A stretch of 41,055 bases of DNA from IMG/VR virus record IMGVR_UViG_3300022937_000046, positions 1-41,055 of that record; one strand, 5' to 3'. The stretch is from a virus. Positions 18,692 through 27,656 of this stretch are shown one piece after another. A model generated the notes under the pieces. The model was given only the letters and a program-made list of their open reading frames with translations. It ran no database searches and had not been told where the DNA came from. Both the position numbers and the translations under genes were made by a program. Numbering within the stretch: position 1 is the first letter of the stretch; each line of letters opens with the position of its first letter.

Positions 18692-18961
18692 ATGGAGCAA
18701 AAAACCAATCAGATACCAGAATCAAATCAACATAGTAGTTTAGAAGCTTCAAATCTTGAAGTTCATGTGGCTTTGAGTCGTGAAAGACACGAAGAAATTA
18801 ATGCACGGTTTGATCGTGCTGAAGCACACATGGATAAAATTGAAGAAAAAATGGAAAAAGGTTTTAGCAAAATTGAAAAAATAATCATGTGGACTGCTGG
18901 TACTATGTTTTTTACTCTAATGACTATACTATTAACAACAGTGTTTGGAAGAGTTGTCTAA
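18692..18961 (+). CDS. Coiled-coil protein with C-terminal membrane anchor (XhlA-like topology)
   Basis: 89 aa. Residues 1-60 are soluble and helical with a coiled coil (RFDRAEAHMDKIEEKMEKGFSKIEK). One transmembrane helix follows at about 65-86. An AAGGAG SD lies 6 nt before the ATG. The topology recalls hemolysin XhlA-type and other phage accessory lysis proteins, but length and topology are the only evidence. Confidence 0.7.
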   Translation: MEQKTNQIPESNQHSSLEASNLEVHVALSRERHEEINARFDRAEAHMDKIEEKMEKGFSKIEKIIMWTAGTMFFTLMTILLTTVFGRVV

Positions 18962-19273
18962 ATGAAAATATTTGAGATTATTGAAAGTACTCCACAAATA
19001 TACGGAAAATACAAACAGAGTGTAAAACGAAAGTATAGATGTCAAAGTGGTCCAAGAAAAGGAAGAATAGTTGCTGACCCAAGCACTTGTTCAGCACCAC
19101 TTAATATCAAAAAAAGACAAAGCATGAAAGCCACTCGAGCCAAATTGGGTGGAATACAAAAACAAAGAAGTTCTTTGACTAAAAAATATAACCCTTCTAG
19201 CAAAATTGCTAGAAAGTTAAATTTACAAGTTAAAAAATCTAGAAAAGCCAAACCAAGGATATTGAAAAAATAA
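18962..19273 (+). CDS. Small very basic protein, tandem paralogue 1
   Basis: 103 aa, very rich in Lys/Arg. Shares with its downstream neighbour the ordered blocks K(R/K)KYRC, RKGRIV..PS.CSAPL.IKKR, MK...A..G and TKKYN..S. Two Cys are conserved between the copies. Likely nucleic-acid binding by charge, possibly packaged with DNA; no family assigned. Its stop codon's final A is the first base of paralogue 2's ATG. Confidence 0.75.
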   Translation: MKIFEIIESTPQIYGKYKQSVKRKYRCQSGPRKGRIVADPSTCSAPLNIKKRQSMKATRAKLGGIQKQRSSLTKKYNPSSKIARKLNLQVKKSRKAKPRILKK

Positions 19274-19554
19274 TGTTAATCAGTGATTTAATTGATGTAA
19301 CTGAAGCCAAAATGATATTTGGTAGAACCGGTAAAAAGGTTGTTAAAAAATATCGTTGTAGTTTTGGCCGTAAAAAAGGAAGAATAGTTTCAAATCCAAG
19401 TGTATGCTCTGCGCCTTTAGATATTAAAAAACGTATGACTATGAAAAAAATGAAAGCCAGAATGGGTGCTAGATTACAAAGAAAAATTAAATTTACAAAA
19501 AAATACAATGCGGCATCTAGAAGAGTAGCCGCTTTGAACAAAGCCAGAAGATAA
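19273..19554 (+). CDS. Small very basic protein, tandem paralogue 2
   Basis: 93 aa; a clear paralogue of the preceding gene by the same blocks (KKYRC, KKGRIV, PSVCSAPLDIKKR, TKKYN), with different N- and C-terminal tails. The conserved Cys pair and extreme positive charge suggest binding to nucleic acid or an acidic partner. The two genes overlap by one base, fitting a recent-to-moderate tandem duplication. Confidence 0.75.
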   Translation: MLISDLIDVTEAKMIFGRTGKKVVKKYRCSFGRKKGRIVSNPSVCSAPLDIKKRMTMKKMKARMGARLQRKIKFTKKYNAASRRVAALNKARR

Positions 19555-19559
19555 TAAAC

Positions 19560-19796
19560 ATGTCAGATTTTAAAAAAGATATTCAAAAACTTGCTGAAGA
19601 CTTAGACAAAAAACAATTAATAAGTCAAAAAATCAGTAGACTTACCGGATATCCTGAAAAGCAAATTCTTGATAAACTATCAACATTAAGTTTAGGGGAT
19701 TATTTGAACTTGATTTCTAGCACAAAATCAAGTAATATAGAACATATAAAAGATATATTAGACATGGAAAGTACTGGCAATGAAAACAGCATATAG
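19560..19796 (+). CDS. Small acidic/helical protein
   Basis: 78 aa, helical and charged (FKKDIQKLAEDLDKKQLISQKISRL, then YPEKQILDKLSTLSLGDYLNLI). Family not recognised. It overlaps the next gene by 17 nt. No obvious SD; probably co-transcribed with the basic paralogues. Confidence 0.7.
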   Translation: MSDFKKDIQKLAEDLDKKQLISQKISRLTGYPEKQILDKLSTLSLGDYLNLISSTKSSNIEHIKDILDMESTGNENSI

Positions 19797-20472
19797 CACA
19801 AGCAAACAAAACAAAGATAAACCTTACCCACAATATTCAACTGCTAGAGAGGCATTAGAGCATTTTAAATTTGCTATGGTATTATATAGACATAATCGTT
19901 TACCTGAAAGTTATATTCAACATATTAAAAATGAGATTTCTAGATTTGAACAACTCAAAGATGATAACAAACAAAGAATTCATCAAACCAAAGCCGCACT
20001 ATCCAAAATTGATTCATTAGTTGAAACTGCTGTCAAAAGAAATATAAACAACAAAGATTTTACCACAGCACTCACAACAACCAAAGTTGATGATGGTGTT
20101 ATAATTGACAAGTATTTGATAAAATTTGATGATTATGAGATACTGTATAACATCACTGATTTACAAGCAAACAAAAAAGTGTATTATAACATATATCTCT
20201 ATGAAATAGCATACTTACTGGTGTTAAATTCAATAGAAGGATTAACAAAGTCTGCTCCTCAGAATAAAGAATTATTGTCACAAAATACTCAATATGAGCA
20301 AGTGTCTAACTCTATTAAAGAACTCAGACACAAGTTACATGATAAAAACACAGAAGAATCTGAAATATTAACAACAAAATCACTAATAAATAAGCTAAAA
20401 GACCAGATTAAAGTGATTAAACAAGTGGTTAATGCACAATACAAACACAAGATAAATGCCAATCAAGCATAA
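19780..20472 (+). CDS. Helical protein of unknown function
   Basis: 230 aa, largely helical with Lys/Glu/Asn-rich segments and a central beta-like stretch (VIIDKYLIKFDDYEILYNITD). The C terminus is coiled-coil-prone. Family not recognised. A late promoter follows its stop. Confidence 0.72.
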   Translation: MKTAYSTSKQNKDKPYPQYSTAREALEHFKFAMVLYRHNRLPESYIQHIKNEISRFEQLKDDNKQRIHQTKAALSKIDSLVETAVKRNINNKDFTTALTTTKVDDGVIIDKYLIKFDDYEILYNITDLQANKKVYYNIYLYEIAYLLVLNSIEGLTKSAPQNKELLSQNTQYEQVSNSIKELRHKLHDKNTEESEILTTKSLINKLKDQIKVIKQVVNAQYKHKINANQA

Positions 20473-20475
20473 ATA
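20468..20475 (+). promoter_or_regulatory. T4-type late promoter (CATAAATA)
   Basis: 7 of 8 matches to consensus; predicted +1 ~20481, three bases before the ATG at 20484. Near-leaderless geometry; no SD. Confidence 0.68.
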
Positions 20476-20483
20476 AAAATGTT

Positions 20484-21317
20484 ATGAAATTAAATGATCT
20501 ACAAACACAATATGAATCTAAAATTTCCAGAATAAATCGCTGGTTAGAAGAAACATACGGCTTTAAAGTATTTGACCAAGTAGAAGTTGAAAAACTATAT
20601 CAAGTCAAATCAGAACTAGATGCACAAAGAGAGCAACTTAAACACAGCTTGCCTTTTAATTCGTATCATCAACATCCTGAGTATGCTAAAAACATTTTAC
20701 TCAGTGAAGCAATTGTACTAATGATAGGACAAGTGCCAGATGAAATGGTTGATCAGATGAAGAATAAAGATAATGACAACTGTGGTTGCGGTGAAACACC
20801 GTGCGGTTGCGGAAATGCACATGGCGAAGAATCACCAATATCAGGTGATGAAGAAATGGGCGAAAGCACAGAAGTTGTTAAAGAAGCTGATGATTTAGAA
20901 AAAGCAGAAACAGTTTTAGCAAGTCAGCAATTAGTAGATGAATTTCAAGGAATGATTGAAGACCTAGGTAAAATGCAAAACGAAACACTAGGTGCAATTG
21001 TTGACAAAATGACATACGAATTTGGTGCAGATGCGGCATCACAGTTTAACACTGCAATGAACGATACACTTTCAGCAATGCTAGACAGTGCTAGACAAGC
21101 CAAAGAACAAGCACAAAACGAAGTATTAAAAATTCAAGGTGAACAGCCAGCTTCAACAATGGATACTGATGATGCAACAGATGATGTTGATGATTTAGAT
21201 CTTGATGGACAGGATTCACTAGAATTAGATTCTCCAGACAGTGATCAAAAAACTGCTGGTGATGATTCAGCATCAGGTCCGGTAGATGAACCACTTGGCA
21301 GAGCCAAGAAATCATAA
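20484..21317 (+). CDS. Late acidic protein with Cys-rich knuckle
   Basis: 277 aa. Residues 1-85 are helical; around residue 98-110 is a compact Cys cluster (CGCGETPCGCG) that could bind a metal. A helical middle (QLVDEFQGMIEDLGKMQNE and onward to ~225) leads to a highly acidic Asp/Ser-rich tail ending in GRAKKS. Helical core plus acidic tail and late promoter recall scaffold or prohead-core proteins, but no family is recognised. Confidence 0.72.
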   Translation: MKLNDLQTQYESKISRINRWLEETYGFKVFDQVEVEKLYQVKSELDAQREQLKHSLPFNSYHQHPEYAKNILLSEAIVLMIGQVPDEMVDQMKNKDNDNCGCGETPCGCGNAHGEESPISGDEEMGESTEVVKEADDLEKAETVLASQQLVDEFQGMIEDLGKMQNETLGAIVDKMTYEFGADAASQFNTAMNDTLSAMLDSARQAKEQAQNEVLKIQGEQPASTMDTDDATDDVDDLDLDGQDSLELDSPDSDQKTAGDDSASGPVDEPLGRAKKS

Positions 21318-21640
21318 TGCGTATCAACGAAATTACTGAAAACTATGTAGATAAACTCCAGGCAGATGTTATGAATCTGTTAATGAGTATGTTGGCATCA
21401 GGAGAAACTGAAATACCAACTGACAGTCTAGTTAAAGAATTAAATCAATTAGGCTATAGTGTGACTCCCAATTCTTTAGCAGATGTTGTAAAAAATATGA
21501 AACTGGTTAAAAGTATTAATCAAGACAAGATTGTTTTACAACAAGATCATAACTTGACACAATATTCAAAAGATGCTACAATGGATAATGAAAAAACAGT
21601 TTCAAAACTGGCTAAAAAAACCATTGATAGAGATCTTTAA
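21317..21640 (+). CDS. Small protein with winged-helix-like pattern
   Basis: 107 aa. The order of helices followed by DSLVKELNQLGYSVTPNSLADVVKNM and a short strand pair (LVKSINQDKIVL) resembles a winged helix, but similarity is weak. It overlaps the upstream gene's stop by one base. Function unknown. Confidence 0.68.
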   Translation: MRINEITENYVDKLQADVMNLLMSMLASGETEIPTDSLVKELNQLGYSVTPNSLADVVKNMKLVKSINQDKIVLQQDHNLTQYSKDATMDNEKTVSKLAKKTIDRDL

Positions 21641-21642
21641 AA

Positions 21643-22320
21643 GTGTCATTACTAGTAGAAAAATTTCCATATAAAAATTTTAAAAGAACCACAATAGAAG
21701 GTAAAAGATATTACGTAGGTGAGGATAATAATCCAGTACCAAGTGTAACTACAATTCTGAGTGCTACCAAAGATATGACAGCACTCAATCAGTGGAAGAA
21801 GCGAGTAGGACAAGCAGAAGCACAGCGTATTGTGACTGAGTCAGCAAACTTAGGAACAGTTACTCATCAGCATTTAGAAAATTACATCACCGGCGAACCT
21901 CGCCCCACCGGCGGAAATCTTGTTTACCAACAAGCCAAGCAACTCAGTGATATTATTATTGAAAATGGAATGAAGGACATAAACGAAGTATGGGGTATTG
22001 AACAGCATCTTTGTTTTCCTAATTTATATGCCGGCACAGCAGATATGGTATGTGTCTATAAAGGTCAGCCTGTTATTGGCGATTTTAAAACTTCTAGAAA
22101 AGTTAAAAAACGTGAATGGATTGAAGATTATTTTATGCAATGTGCCGCTTATGCGTTAGCACACAATGAAGTGTATGGCACAGATATTCAAGCCGGCGTA
22201 ATTTTTATTGTGTCACACAGCGGTGAATACCAGCAGTTTTTAGTAGAAAAAAGCGAATTTAACCGTTATATAGACATGTGGCTTGACAAAGTAGAACAGT
22301 TTTACAAAATCGCTAAATAG
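21643..22320 (+). CDS. PD-(D/E)XK exonuclease, Cas4/RecB-like
   Basis: 225 aa. Motifs: GTVTHQHLE (H75), E120, GTADMV with D134, the core DFK (D147, K149) in PVIGDFKTSRK, and a Q-x3-Y motif (Q166...Y170 in MQCAAYALA). These are the five RecB/Cas4-type nuclease sites in order. No Cys cluster for an Fe-S is visible, so it is not a full Cas4. Start is the GTG at 21643; no ATG lies nearby without losing the N terminus. It probably processes phage or host DNA ends. Confidence 0.85.
   Translation: MSLLVEKFPYKNFKRTTIEGKRYYVGEDNNPVPSVTTILSATKDMTALNQWKKRVGQAEAQRIVTESANLGTVTHQHLENYITGEPRPTGGNLVYQQAKQLSDIIIENGMKDINEVWGIEQHLCFPNLYAGTADMVCVYKGQPVIGDFKTSRKVKKREWIEDYFMQCAAYALAHNEVYGTDIQAGVIFIVSHSGEYQQFLVEKSEFNRYIDMWLDKVEQFYKIAK
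22312..22319 (+). promoter_or_regulatory. Late promoter variant (GCTAAATA)
   Basis: 6 of 8 matches to TATAAATA with the invariant TAAATA core, overlapping the end of the nuclease gene. Predicted +1 ~22325; AAGG lies before the ATG at 22341, so this late transcript has a short leader with an SD. Confidence 0.6.
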
Positions 22321-22340
22321 TAATGTTAAGGTAAAAACAA

Positions 22341-23567
22341 ATGACTACTACATATGTAAGATTAAAAAACAGAAGAGGAAACAAAGCTGATCTGCCAACA
22401 CCTCTTGCTGAAGGTGAACTAGGGTTTGCTCTTGATACTAGAGAGCTGTATATTGGCGGTGGAAATCAAGATTCTAAGAATCGTATGGTGCAGGTTAATA
22501 ATTTTTTAAATGCACAAAATCATACACAGAGCGATATTAATACTAGATTAGTTGTTTTTAAACTTGCTGAAACTGAAAGTGTTGTTGGTGATGGTACAAA
22601 TTCAAATTTGTCTATTCTGAATTCTAACACACCACTTTCACTGCCAAGTACAAAATCAACACCAGTACTTGCCGAAAATGTAGTGGTTACTAAATTTAAT
22701 ATCAATAATATTCCAGAAACGATTAGTAATACAATTTACACTGTTAGTACCGCCGGAACAGACTTACATATTGATTTAACATCAACTAGTATTCCTGAAG
22801 CTAATTCGGTAATAGTAGTGTCAAAATGGACTACTGATGAAATTGTATCAGAAATTGCTAATGCAGTGCCTTCAATTGAAACAGATCAATCATCTGCTAA
22901 CAACCAACTGTATATTGATTTAACCACAGGCACTGGTTGGATTGATGTTGGTGCTACCGGCAACCAGGCCAGTGTAATCAGTGCTGTATCAAATTTGGAT
23001 ATCATTGCATCAGCCGATACTAATACCAATTTAAATATTTTAGGATCTATTTCAGATTTACCTTACAGTAGTAGATCAATTGAAGTTGATGGAAATCTTT
23101 TAGTTGATCTAGATTCACCACAACAGGCAGTAAATCTTGTGACATTTTTAAATGCTTCACAAGGAGTCAATGAGTCTACGGTTGCTAATAATATTAAAAT
23201 TTTTACACAAGATTCAAGACCATCTTTTGAAAACAACGTTTTTGTTAATGAAAATTCTTTATTAAAATTAACTGCCACTGCTAACGCAACAACCAATTTG
23301 ATTTCCTTTGATGTGTCTGATACGGATACAATGTTTTTTGACTACAGTATTCAGTTTGGATCAGACAAATCAATAGGAACAATGAGAGTAATTACAGACG
23401 GTTCAACTGTGTCATTTGTTGATGACAGAACAGATATCAATGACACATCAGATATAACTTTCAATTCAAGAATAAGTGGTACTACAATTATTGTTGAGGC
23501 AATAAATGCAAACGTAACCACAGATGCTAGAATAAGTTACATATTAAAACGCTGGTTAACTTCATAA
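22341..23567 (+). CDS. Tail-fibre-like structural protein
   Basis: 408 aa. The N terminus (YVRLKNRRGNKADLPTPLAEGELGFALDTRELYIGGG) is the recurrent phage fibre/tropism-determinant N-terminal motif that anchors fibres to the baseplate. The rest is Asn/Ser/Thr-rich beta-type sequence with no Cys, as in fibres. The late promoter fits a virion protein. It probably contacts the host surface; exact position in the tail is inferred. Confidence 0.8.
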   Translation: MTTTYVRLKNRRGNKADLPTPLAEGELGFALDTRELYIGGGNQDSKNRMVQVNNFLNAQNHTQSDINTRLVVFKLAETESVVGDGTNSNLSILNSNTPLSLPSTKSTPVLAENVVVTKFNINNIPETISNTIYTVSTAGTDLHIDLTSTSIPEANSVIVVSKWTTDEIVSEIANAVPSIETDQSSANNQLYIDLTTGTGWIDVGATGNQASVISAVSNLDIIASADTNTNLNILGSISDLPYSSRSIEVDGNLLVDLDSPQQAVNLVTFLNASQGVNESTVANNIKIFTQDSRPSFENNVFVNENSLLKLTATANATTNLISFDVSDTDTMFFDYSIQFGSDKSIGTMRVITDGSTVSFVDDRTDINDTSDITFNSRISGTTIIVEAINANVTTDARISYILKRWLTS

Positions 23568-23625
23568 ATCTGTAGATAATTATTTTTTATCCACACGATT
23601 ATTGATAAATTACTCAGAAAAATTG

Positions 23626-23654
23626 TTGACAATGGCGCTGGATAGCTGTACAAT
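23626..23654 (+). promoter_or_regulatory. Sigma70-like promoter of nrdA
   Basis: TTGACA at 23626-23631, 17-nt spacer, TACAAT at 23649-23654. Predicted +1 ~23661; AAGGA lies upstream of the ATG at 23679, so unlike gp61 or uvsW this message has a leader and an SD. Confidence 0.72.
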
Positions 23655-23678
23655 TAAAAATAAGGAATTGAGCTAATA

Positions 23679-26030
23679 ATGAACAAAGAAAAAGAACTAT
23701 ATATTGTTAAAAGAGACGGTCGTAAAGAGTTTCTTGATATTAATAAAATCCACAAAATGACAGAAGCCGCATGTGAAGGCTTATCAGGAGTATCATCTTC
23801 TCAGGTTGAAATGAACTCCGGATTACAATTCACAGATGGAATGACAACGGATGAGATTCAAGAAATTTTAGTTAAATCTGCAAACGATTTAATTGACTTG
23901 CAAAATCCAAATTATCAATATGTAGCGGCAAGATTGTTGCTTTTTAGTTTGCAGAAACATGTGTTTGGTAAATTTATGCCTACTGAAGGTCATGTACCTT
24001 TGAGATATTTTGTAGCAACAAACATTGAAAGAGGTGTATATGACAAATCAATTTTATCTAAATACACAGACGATGAGTGGAACAAAATTAACAGTTATAT
24101 CAAACACGAAAGAGATTTAAATTTTACCTATGCTGGTTTAAGACAGGTAGTAGACAAGTATCTTGTACAAGATCGTAGTTCTGGTAAAATATACGAAACA
24201 CCACAATACATGTATATGATGATTGCAGTAACATTATTTGCTGATTATCCGGTTGATCAGAGACTACGATATATCAAAAAATACTACAATGCTATTAGTC
24301 AATTTAAAATTAATATTCCTACTCCGGTAATGTCAGGTGTTAGAACACCAATGAGGCAATTTGCTAGTTGTGTTTTAGTTGAGGTTGATGACACATTACC
24401 ATCAATTTTTTCTAGTGACATGGCCATAGGTAGATATATTGCACAAAGAGCCGGTATTGGAATCAACGCCGGAAGAATTCGAGGTATTAACTCTAAGATC
24501 CGAGGAGGTGAAGTAGCACATACTGGTGTGGTACCATTCTTAAAAAAGTTTGAAGCCACAGTAAGATGTTGCACACAAAATGGTGTACGTGGTGGTAGTG
24601 CTACTGTTCACTTTCCAATATGGCATCAAGAGATACAAGACATTTTAGTTTTAAAAAACAACAAAGGCACAGAAGATAATAGAGTTAGAAAACTAGACTA
24701 TTCAATTCAACTCAGTAAATTATTTTATGAAAGATTTTTAGAAGGCGGAGACATCACATTGTTCTCGCCGCATGATGTACCAGATTTATATGATGCTTTT
24801 GGTACTCCAGAATTTGACGAGCTGTATTGCAAATATGAACGTAGCAAAAAAATTGATAAAAAAACTATACCAGCACAAGAACTATTTGGTGACCTTTTAA
24901 AAGAAAGAGCAGAAACAGGTCGTATCTATATTATGAATATTGATCATGCTAACTCGCATAGCAGTTTCCAAGACAAAGTAAACATGTCAAATCTTTGCCA
25001 AGAAATTACTTTACCCACAGTTCCGGTACAACACATTGACGGAGATGGTGAGATTGCATTATGTATTTTAAGTGCAATCAATGTAGGAACTCTAAAAGAT
25101 TTATCTGAACTGGAAGAGCTGTGTGATTTGGCTGTAAGAGCTTTAGATGAAATTATTGACTATCAACAGTATCCGGTAAAAGCCGCAGAAATTTCTACAA
25201 AAGCCAGACGTAGTTTGGGTGTTGGTTATATTGGCCTAGCACACTATCTTGCTAAAAATCAAGTCAAATACAGTGATGCTGAAGCACTACCTGTAGTGCA
25301 TGAGCTTACAGAAGCATTCCAGTATTATTTGATCAAAGCATCATCAGAGTTGGCTAAAGAAAAAGGCAAATGCGAATATTTTGATAGAACCAAATATGCA
25401 TTGGGTCAAATGCCAATTGACCATTACAAAAAAGAATTAGATGAACTTTGTAATACCAAATTAAAACTAGATTGGAAAAGTCTTAGAAAACAAGTAGCAG
25501 AAACAGGTCTAAGAAATTCTACTCTAAGTGCTCAGATGCCTTCTGAAAGCTCAAGTGTTGTATCAAATGCAACAAACGGAATTGAACCACCTAGAGGATA
25601 TTTGTCAGTTAAAAAATCCAAAAAAGGACCTTTAAAACAAATAGTTCCTGATTATGCTAGACTAAAAAACTTTTATACACTGCTTTGGGACATGCCATCA
25701 AACGATGGGTATATAAACATTGTTGCTGTGATGCAGAAGTTTTTTGATCAAGCCATTTCGGGTAACTGGAGTTATAATCCTACGCACTTTGAAAACAACG
25801 AAGTTCCTATGAGTGTGATGTTTAAAGATTTGCTTACAACTTATAAACTAGGATGGAAGACAAGCTATTATCAAAACACATACGATTTTAAAACTGACGC
25901 CAGTGTTGAAGTTGAAGAAACACCAATACAGAATGCGGCAGACGAATTTGCAGAAAATCCTCAGTCAGAAGCAAACGTGAATGTAGAAATAGAAACAGAT
26001 GATGCATCATGTGATGCTTGTGAGATATAA
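23679..26030 (+). CDS. nrdA: Ribonucleotide reductase class Ia, alpha subunit NrdA
   Basis: 783 aa. Reduces ribonucleoside diphosphates to dNDPs. The N-terminal ~90 residues form an ATP-cone (YIVKRDGRKEFLDINKIHKM), so allosteric activity control may be retained. The catalytic N-x-C-x-E is in SNLCQEITLP. The C-terminal segment has SAQMPSESSSVVSNATNGIEPPRG, a family landmark. The tail ends CDACEI, a C-x2-C pair for reduction by thioredoxin/glutaredoxin. nrdB follows after 9 nt. Confidence 0.95.
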   Translation: MNKEKELYIVKRDGRKEFLDINKIHKMTEAACEGLSGVSSSQVEMNSGLQFTDGMTTDEIQEILVKSANDLIDLQNPNYQYVAARLLLFSLQKHVFGKFMPTEGHVPLRYFVATNIERGVYDKSILSKYTDDEWNKINSYIKHERDLNFTYAGLRQVVDKYLVQDRSSGKIYETPQYMYMMIAVTLFADYPVDQRLRYIKKYYNAISQFKINIPTPVMSGVRTPMRQFASCVLVEVDDTLPSIFSSDMAIGRYIAQRAGIGINAGRIRGINSKIRGGEVAHTGVVPFLKKFEATVRCCTQNGVRGGSATVHFPIWHQEIQDILVLKNNKGTEDNRVRKLDYSIQLSKLFYERFLEGGDITLFSPHDVPDLYDAFGTPEFDELYCKYERSKKIDKKTIPAQELFGDLLKERAETGRIYIMNIDHANSHSSFQDKVNMSNLCQEITLPTVPVQHIDGDGEIALCILSAINVGTLKDLSELEELCDLAVRALDEIIDYQQYPVKAAEISTKARRSLGVGYIGLAHYLAKNQVKYSDAEALPVVHELTEAFQYYLIKASSELAKEKGKCEYFDRTKYALGQMPIDHYKKELDELCNTKLKLDWKSLRKQVAETGLRNSTLSAQMPSESSSVVSNATNGIEPPRGYLSVKKSKKGPLKQIVPDYARLKNFYTLLWDMPSNDGYINIVAVMQKFFDQAISGNWSYNPTHFENNEVPMSVMFKDLLTTYKLGWKTSYYQNTYDFKTDASVEVEETPIQNAADEFAENPQSEANVNVEIETDDASCDACEI

Positions 26031-26033
26031 ATA
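26026..26033 (+). promoter_or_regulatory. T4-type late promoter (TATAAATA, perfect)
   Basis: Perfect consensus overlapping the nrdA stop codon. Predicted +1 ~26039, one base before the nrdB ATG at 26040. A late promoter on an RNR subunit is unexpected for an early/middle enzyme and could allow continued or extra NrdB synthesis. Confidence 0.65.
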
Positions 26034-26039
26034 AACGCT

Positions 26040-27140
26040 ATGAGTAAAACCATTTTTAACAGAAAAGATGTTGACTTTACTAAAGAGCCTATGTTCTTTG
26101 GTGAAGACCAGAATGTACAAAGATATGATATTTTTAAATATCCAGCATTAGACAAACTCAATCAAACAATGTTGGGATATTTTTGGAGACCAGAAGAAGT
26201 GAGTCTACAAAAGGACAGATCAGATTATGCTAATTTTCGTCCGGAACAAAAACACATATTCACATCTAATTTAAAATATCAAACATTACTAGACAGTGTA
26301 CAAGGCAGAGGACCGTGTTTGAGTTTTTTACCTTATGTATCAAATCCAGAACTAGAAGGTTGTATAATCACTTGGGATTTCTTTGAAACAATTCATTCAC
26401 GTAGTTATACACATATCATGAAAAATGTGTATGCTGATCCTAGTGAAGTGTTTGACACAATTCTTAATGATGAGCAGATTATCAAAAGAGCTATTTCTGT
26501 AACTGAAAACTATGACAAGTTTAGCAAAATGGCAGAAGATTATTTTGTCAAAGGCAAAGGCGATATCAAAGAAGTTAAAAAACAGTTGTACCTTGCTATG
26601 GTTAATGTAAACATACTTGAAGGTTTGAGATTCTATGTGTCATTTGCTTGTACGTTTGCGTTTGGTGAATTAAAACTGATGGAAGGTTCAGCAAAAATTA
26701 TTTCGTTAATTGCTAGAGATGAATCACAACATTTGGCACTGTCAACACACATTATTAAAAACTGGCAACAGGGTGATGATTCAGAAATGAAAAAAATTGT
26801 CAATGAAAACAACGACACAGTGTACAACATGTACAAGCTCTGTGTTGAAGAAGAAAAAGCCTGGGCACGACATCTTATGAAAGACGGTTCTATTATTGGT
26901 CTTAACGAAACTTTATTAGACAGATATGTAGAGTTTATTGCAAACAAAAGATTAAAAGCAATTGGTCTTGATCCAATTTTTGATCAGCCAGTAACACAAA
27001 ATCCATTACCATGGACACAGCATTGGTTAAGCAGTGCTGGATTACAAGTTGCACCACAAGAAACTGAAGTAGAGAGTTACATTGTTGGTGGTGTCAAGCA
27101 AGATGTAACTAAAGATACATTCAAAGGCTTCAAACTCTAA
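26040..27140 (+). CDS. nrdB: Ribonucleotide reductase class Ia, beta subunit NrdB
   Basis: 366 aa. Carries the diiron centre and radical for NrdA. Landmarks: EGCIITWDFFETIHSRSYTHI (first E and the E..H pair) and IARDESQHLALSTHI (the E-x2-H site) in a helical bundle. C-terminal length matches the family. No SD precedes the ATG, which sits beside the late promoter. The stop overlaps a tiny basic gene. Confidence 0.95.
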   Translation: MSKTIFNRKDVDFTKEPMFFGEDQNVQRYDIFKYPALDKLNQTMLGYFWRPEEVSLQKDRSDYANFRPEQKHIFTSNLKYQTLLDSVQGRGPCLSFLPYVSNPELEGCIITWDFFETIHSRSYTHIMKNVYADPSEVFDTILNDEQIIKRAISVTENYDKFSKMAEDYFVKGKGDIKEVKKQLYLAMVNVNILEGLRFYVSFACTFAFGELKLMEGSAKIISLIARDESQHLALSTHIIKNWQQGDDSEMKKIVNENNDTVYNMYKLCVEEEKAWARHLMKDGSIIGLNETLLDRYVEFIANKRLKAIGLDPIFDQPVTQNPLPWTQHWLSSAGLQVAPQETEVESYIVGGVKQDVTKDTFKGFKL

Positions 27141-27286
27141 TGTATCTGGAATGGATAAAAATCTCAGAACAGCAAGAACTTGATTCTATACGTGAAGCAA
27201 GAAGACAAACAAGAAAAACTAAACATATGCAGAAACGCAAAGGCAGGATTGATCCAAGAACAAATCGTCCTGGGAAAAGGAAATAA
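27140..27286 (+). CDS. Tiny basic protein after nrdB (48 aa)
   Basis: 48 aa, begins at an ATG overlapping the nrdB stop (TAATG). The sequence is helical then strongly basic (REARRQTRKTKHMQKRKGRIDPR), ending RPGKRK. Coupled translation with nrdB and an uninterrupted frame up to just before the next gene's start support reality. Family unknown. Confidence 0.55.
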   Translation: MYLEWIKISEQQELDSIREARRQTRKTKHMQKRKGRIDPRTNRPGKRK

Positions 27287-27288
27287 CT

Positions 27289-27636
27289 ATGATATCAAAA
27301 ATTTATAACAATAATGAAATAGTTACAATAAAACTAGGTTCCGGCGAAGAAATTATTACAAAAGTTGTTGATGATAACGGTCAAGCAATGATAATTTCAA
27401 AACCTATTGTGCTAGTGGTAACACCAAAAGGTGCCGCTATGACACAATTTTTAATGATGCAAGACATGAACGAAACAGTTGAGCTTTCAAAATCTCAAAT
27501 TGTTTGCATTACAAAAGCAAACAAAACAGCATCAGATCAATACATACAGACTACAACAGGAATTAAGCCAGCAGTGTCTATTCCTACTCCAGAACAAAAC
27601 TGGGGACCATCTTTTGAAAACAAAGTCAGTACTTAA
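27289..27636 (+). CDS. LSm/Hfq-like small protein
   Basis: 115 aa. Residues ~9-75 follow an Sm-like two-part pattern: EIVTIKLGSGEEIITKVVDDNGQAMIISKPIVLVV (Sm1-like strands), a variable loop, then ETVELSKSQIVCI (Sm2-like end strand). The tail (residues 80-115) is low-complexity. AAGGA in the preceding gene's end serves as SD. An RNA-binding ring is a hypothesis; no experimentally known family member is claimed. Confidence 0.6.
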   Translation: MISKIYNNNEIVTIKLGSGEEIITKVVDDNGQAMIISKPIVLVVTPKGAAMTQFLMMQDMNETVELSKSQIVCITKANKTASDQYIQTTTGIKPAVSIPTPEQNWGPSFENKVST

Positions 27637-27643
27637 AACAGTA

Positions 27644-27651
27644 CATAAATA
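27644..27651 (+). promoter_or_regulatory. T4-type late promoter (CATAAATA)
   Basis: 7 of 8 matches; predicted +1 at 27657 is the A of the PAAR gene ATG. The motif is bracketed by ACAGT (27638-27642) and ACTGT (27652-27656), an inverted repeat. Confidence 0.7.
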
Positions 27652-27656
27652 ACTGT

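Noticed and set aside
19239-19541. 100-aa hydrophobic minus-strand ORF opposite the basic paralogues
   Set aside because: Mirror of Lys-rich codons (AAA/AAG read as Phe/Leu), a common antisense shadow.
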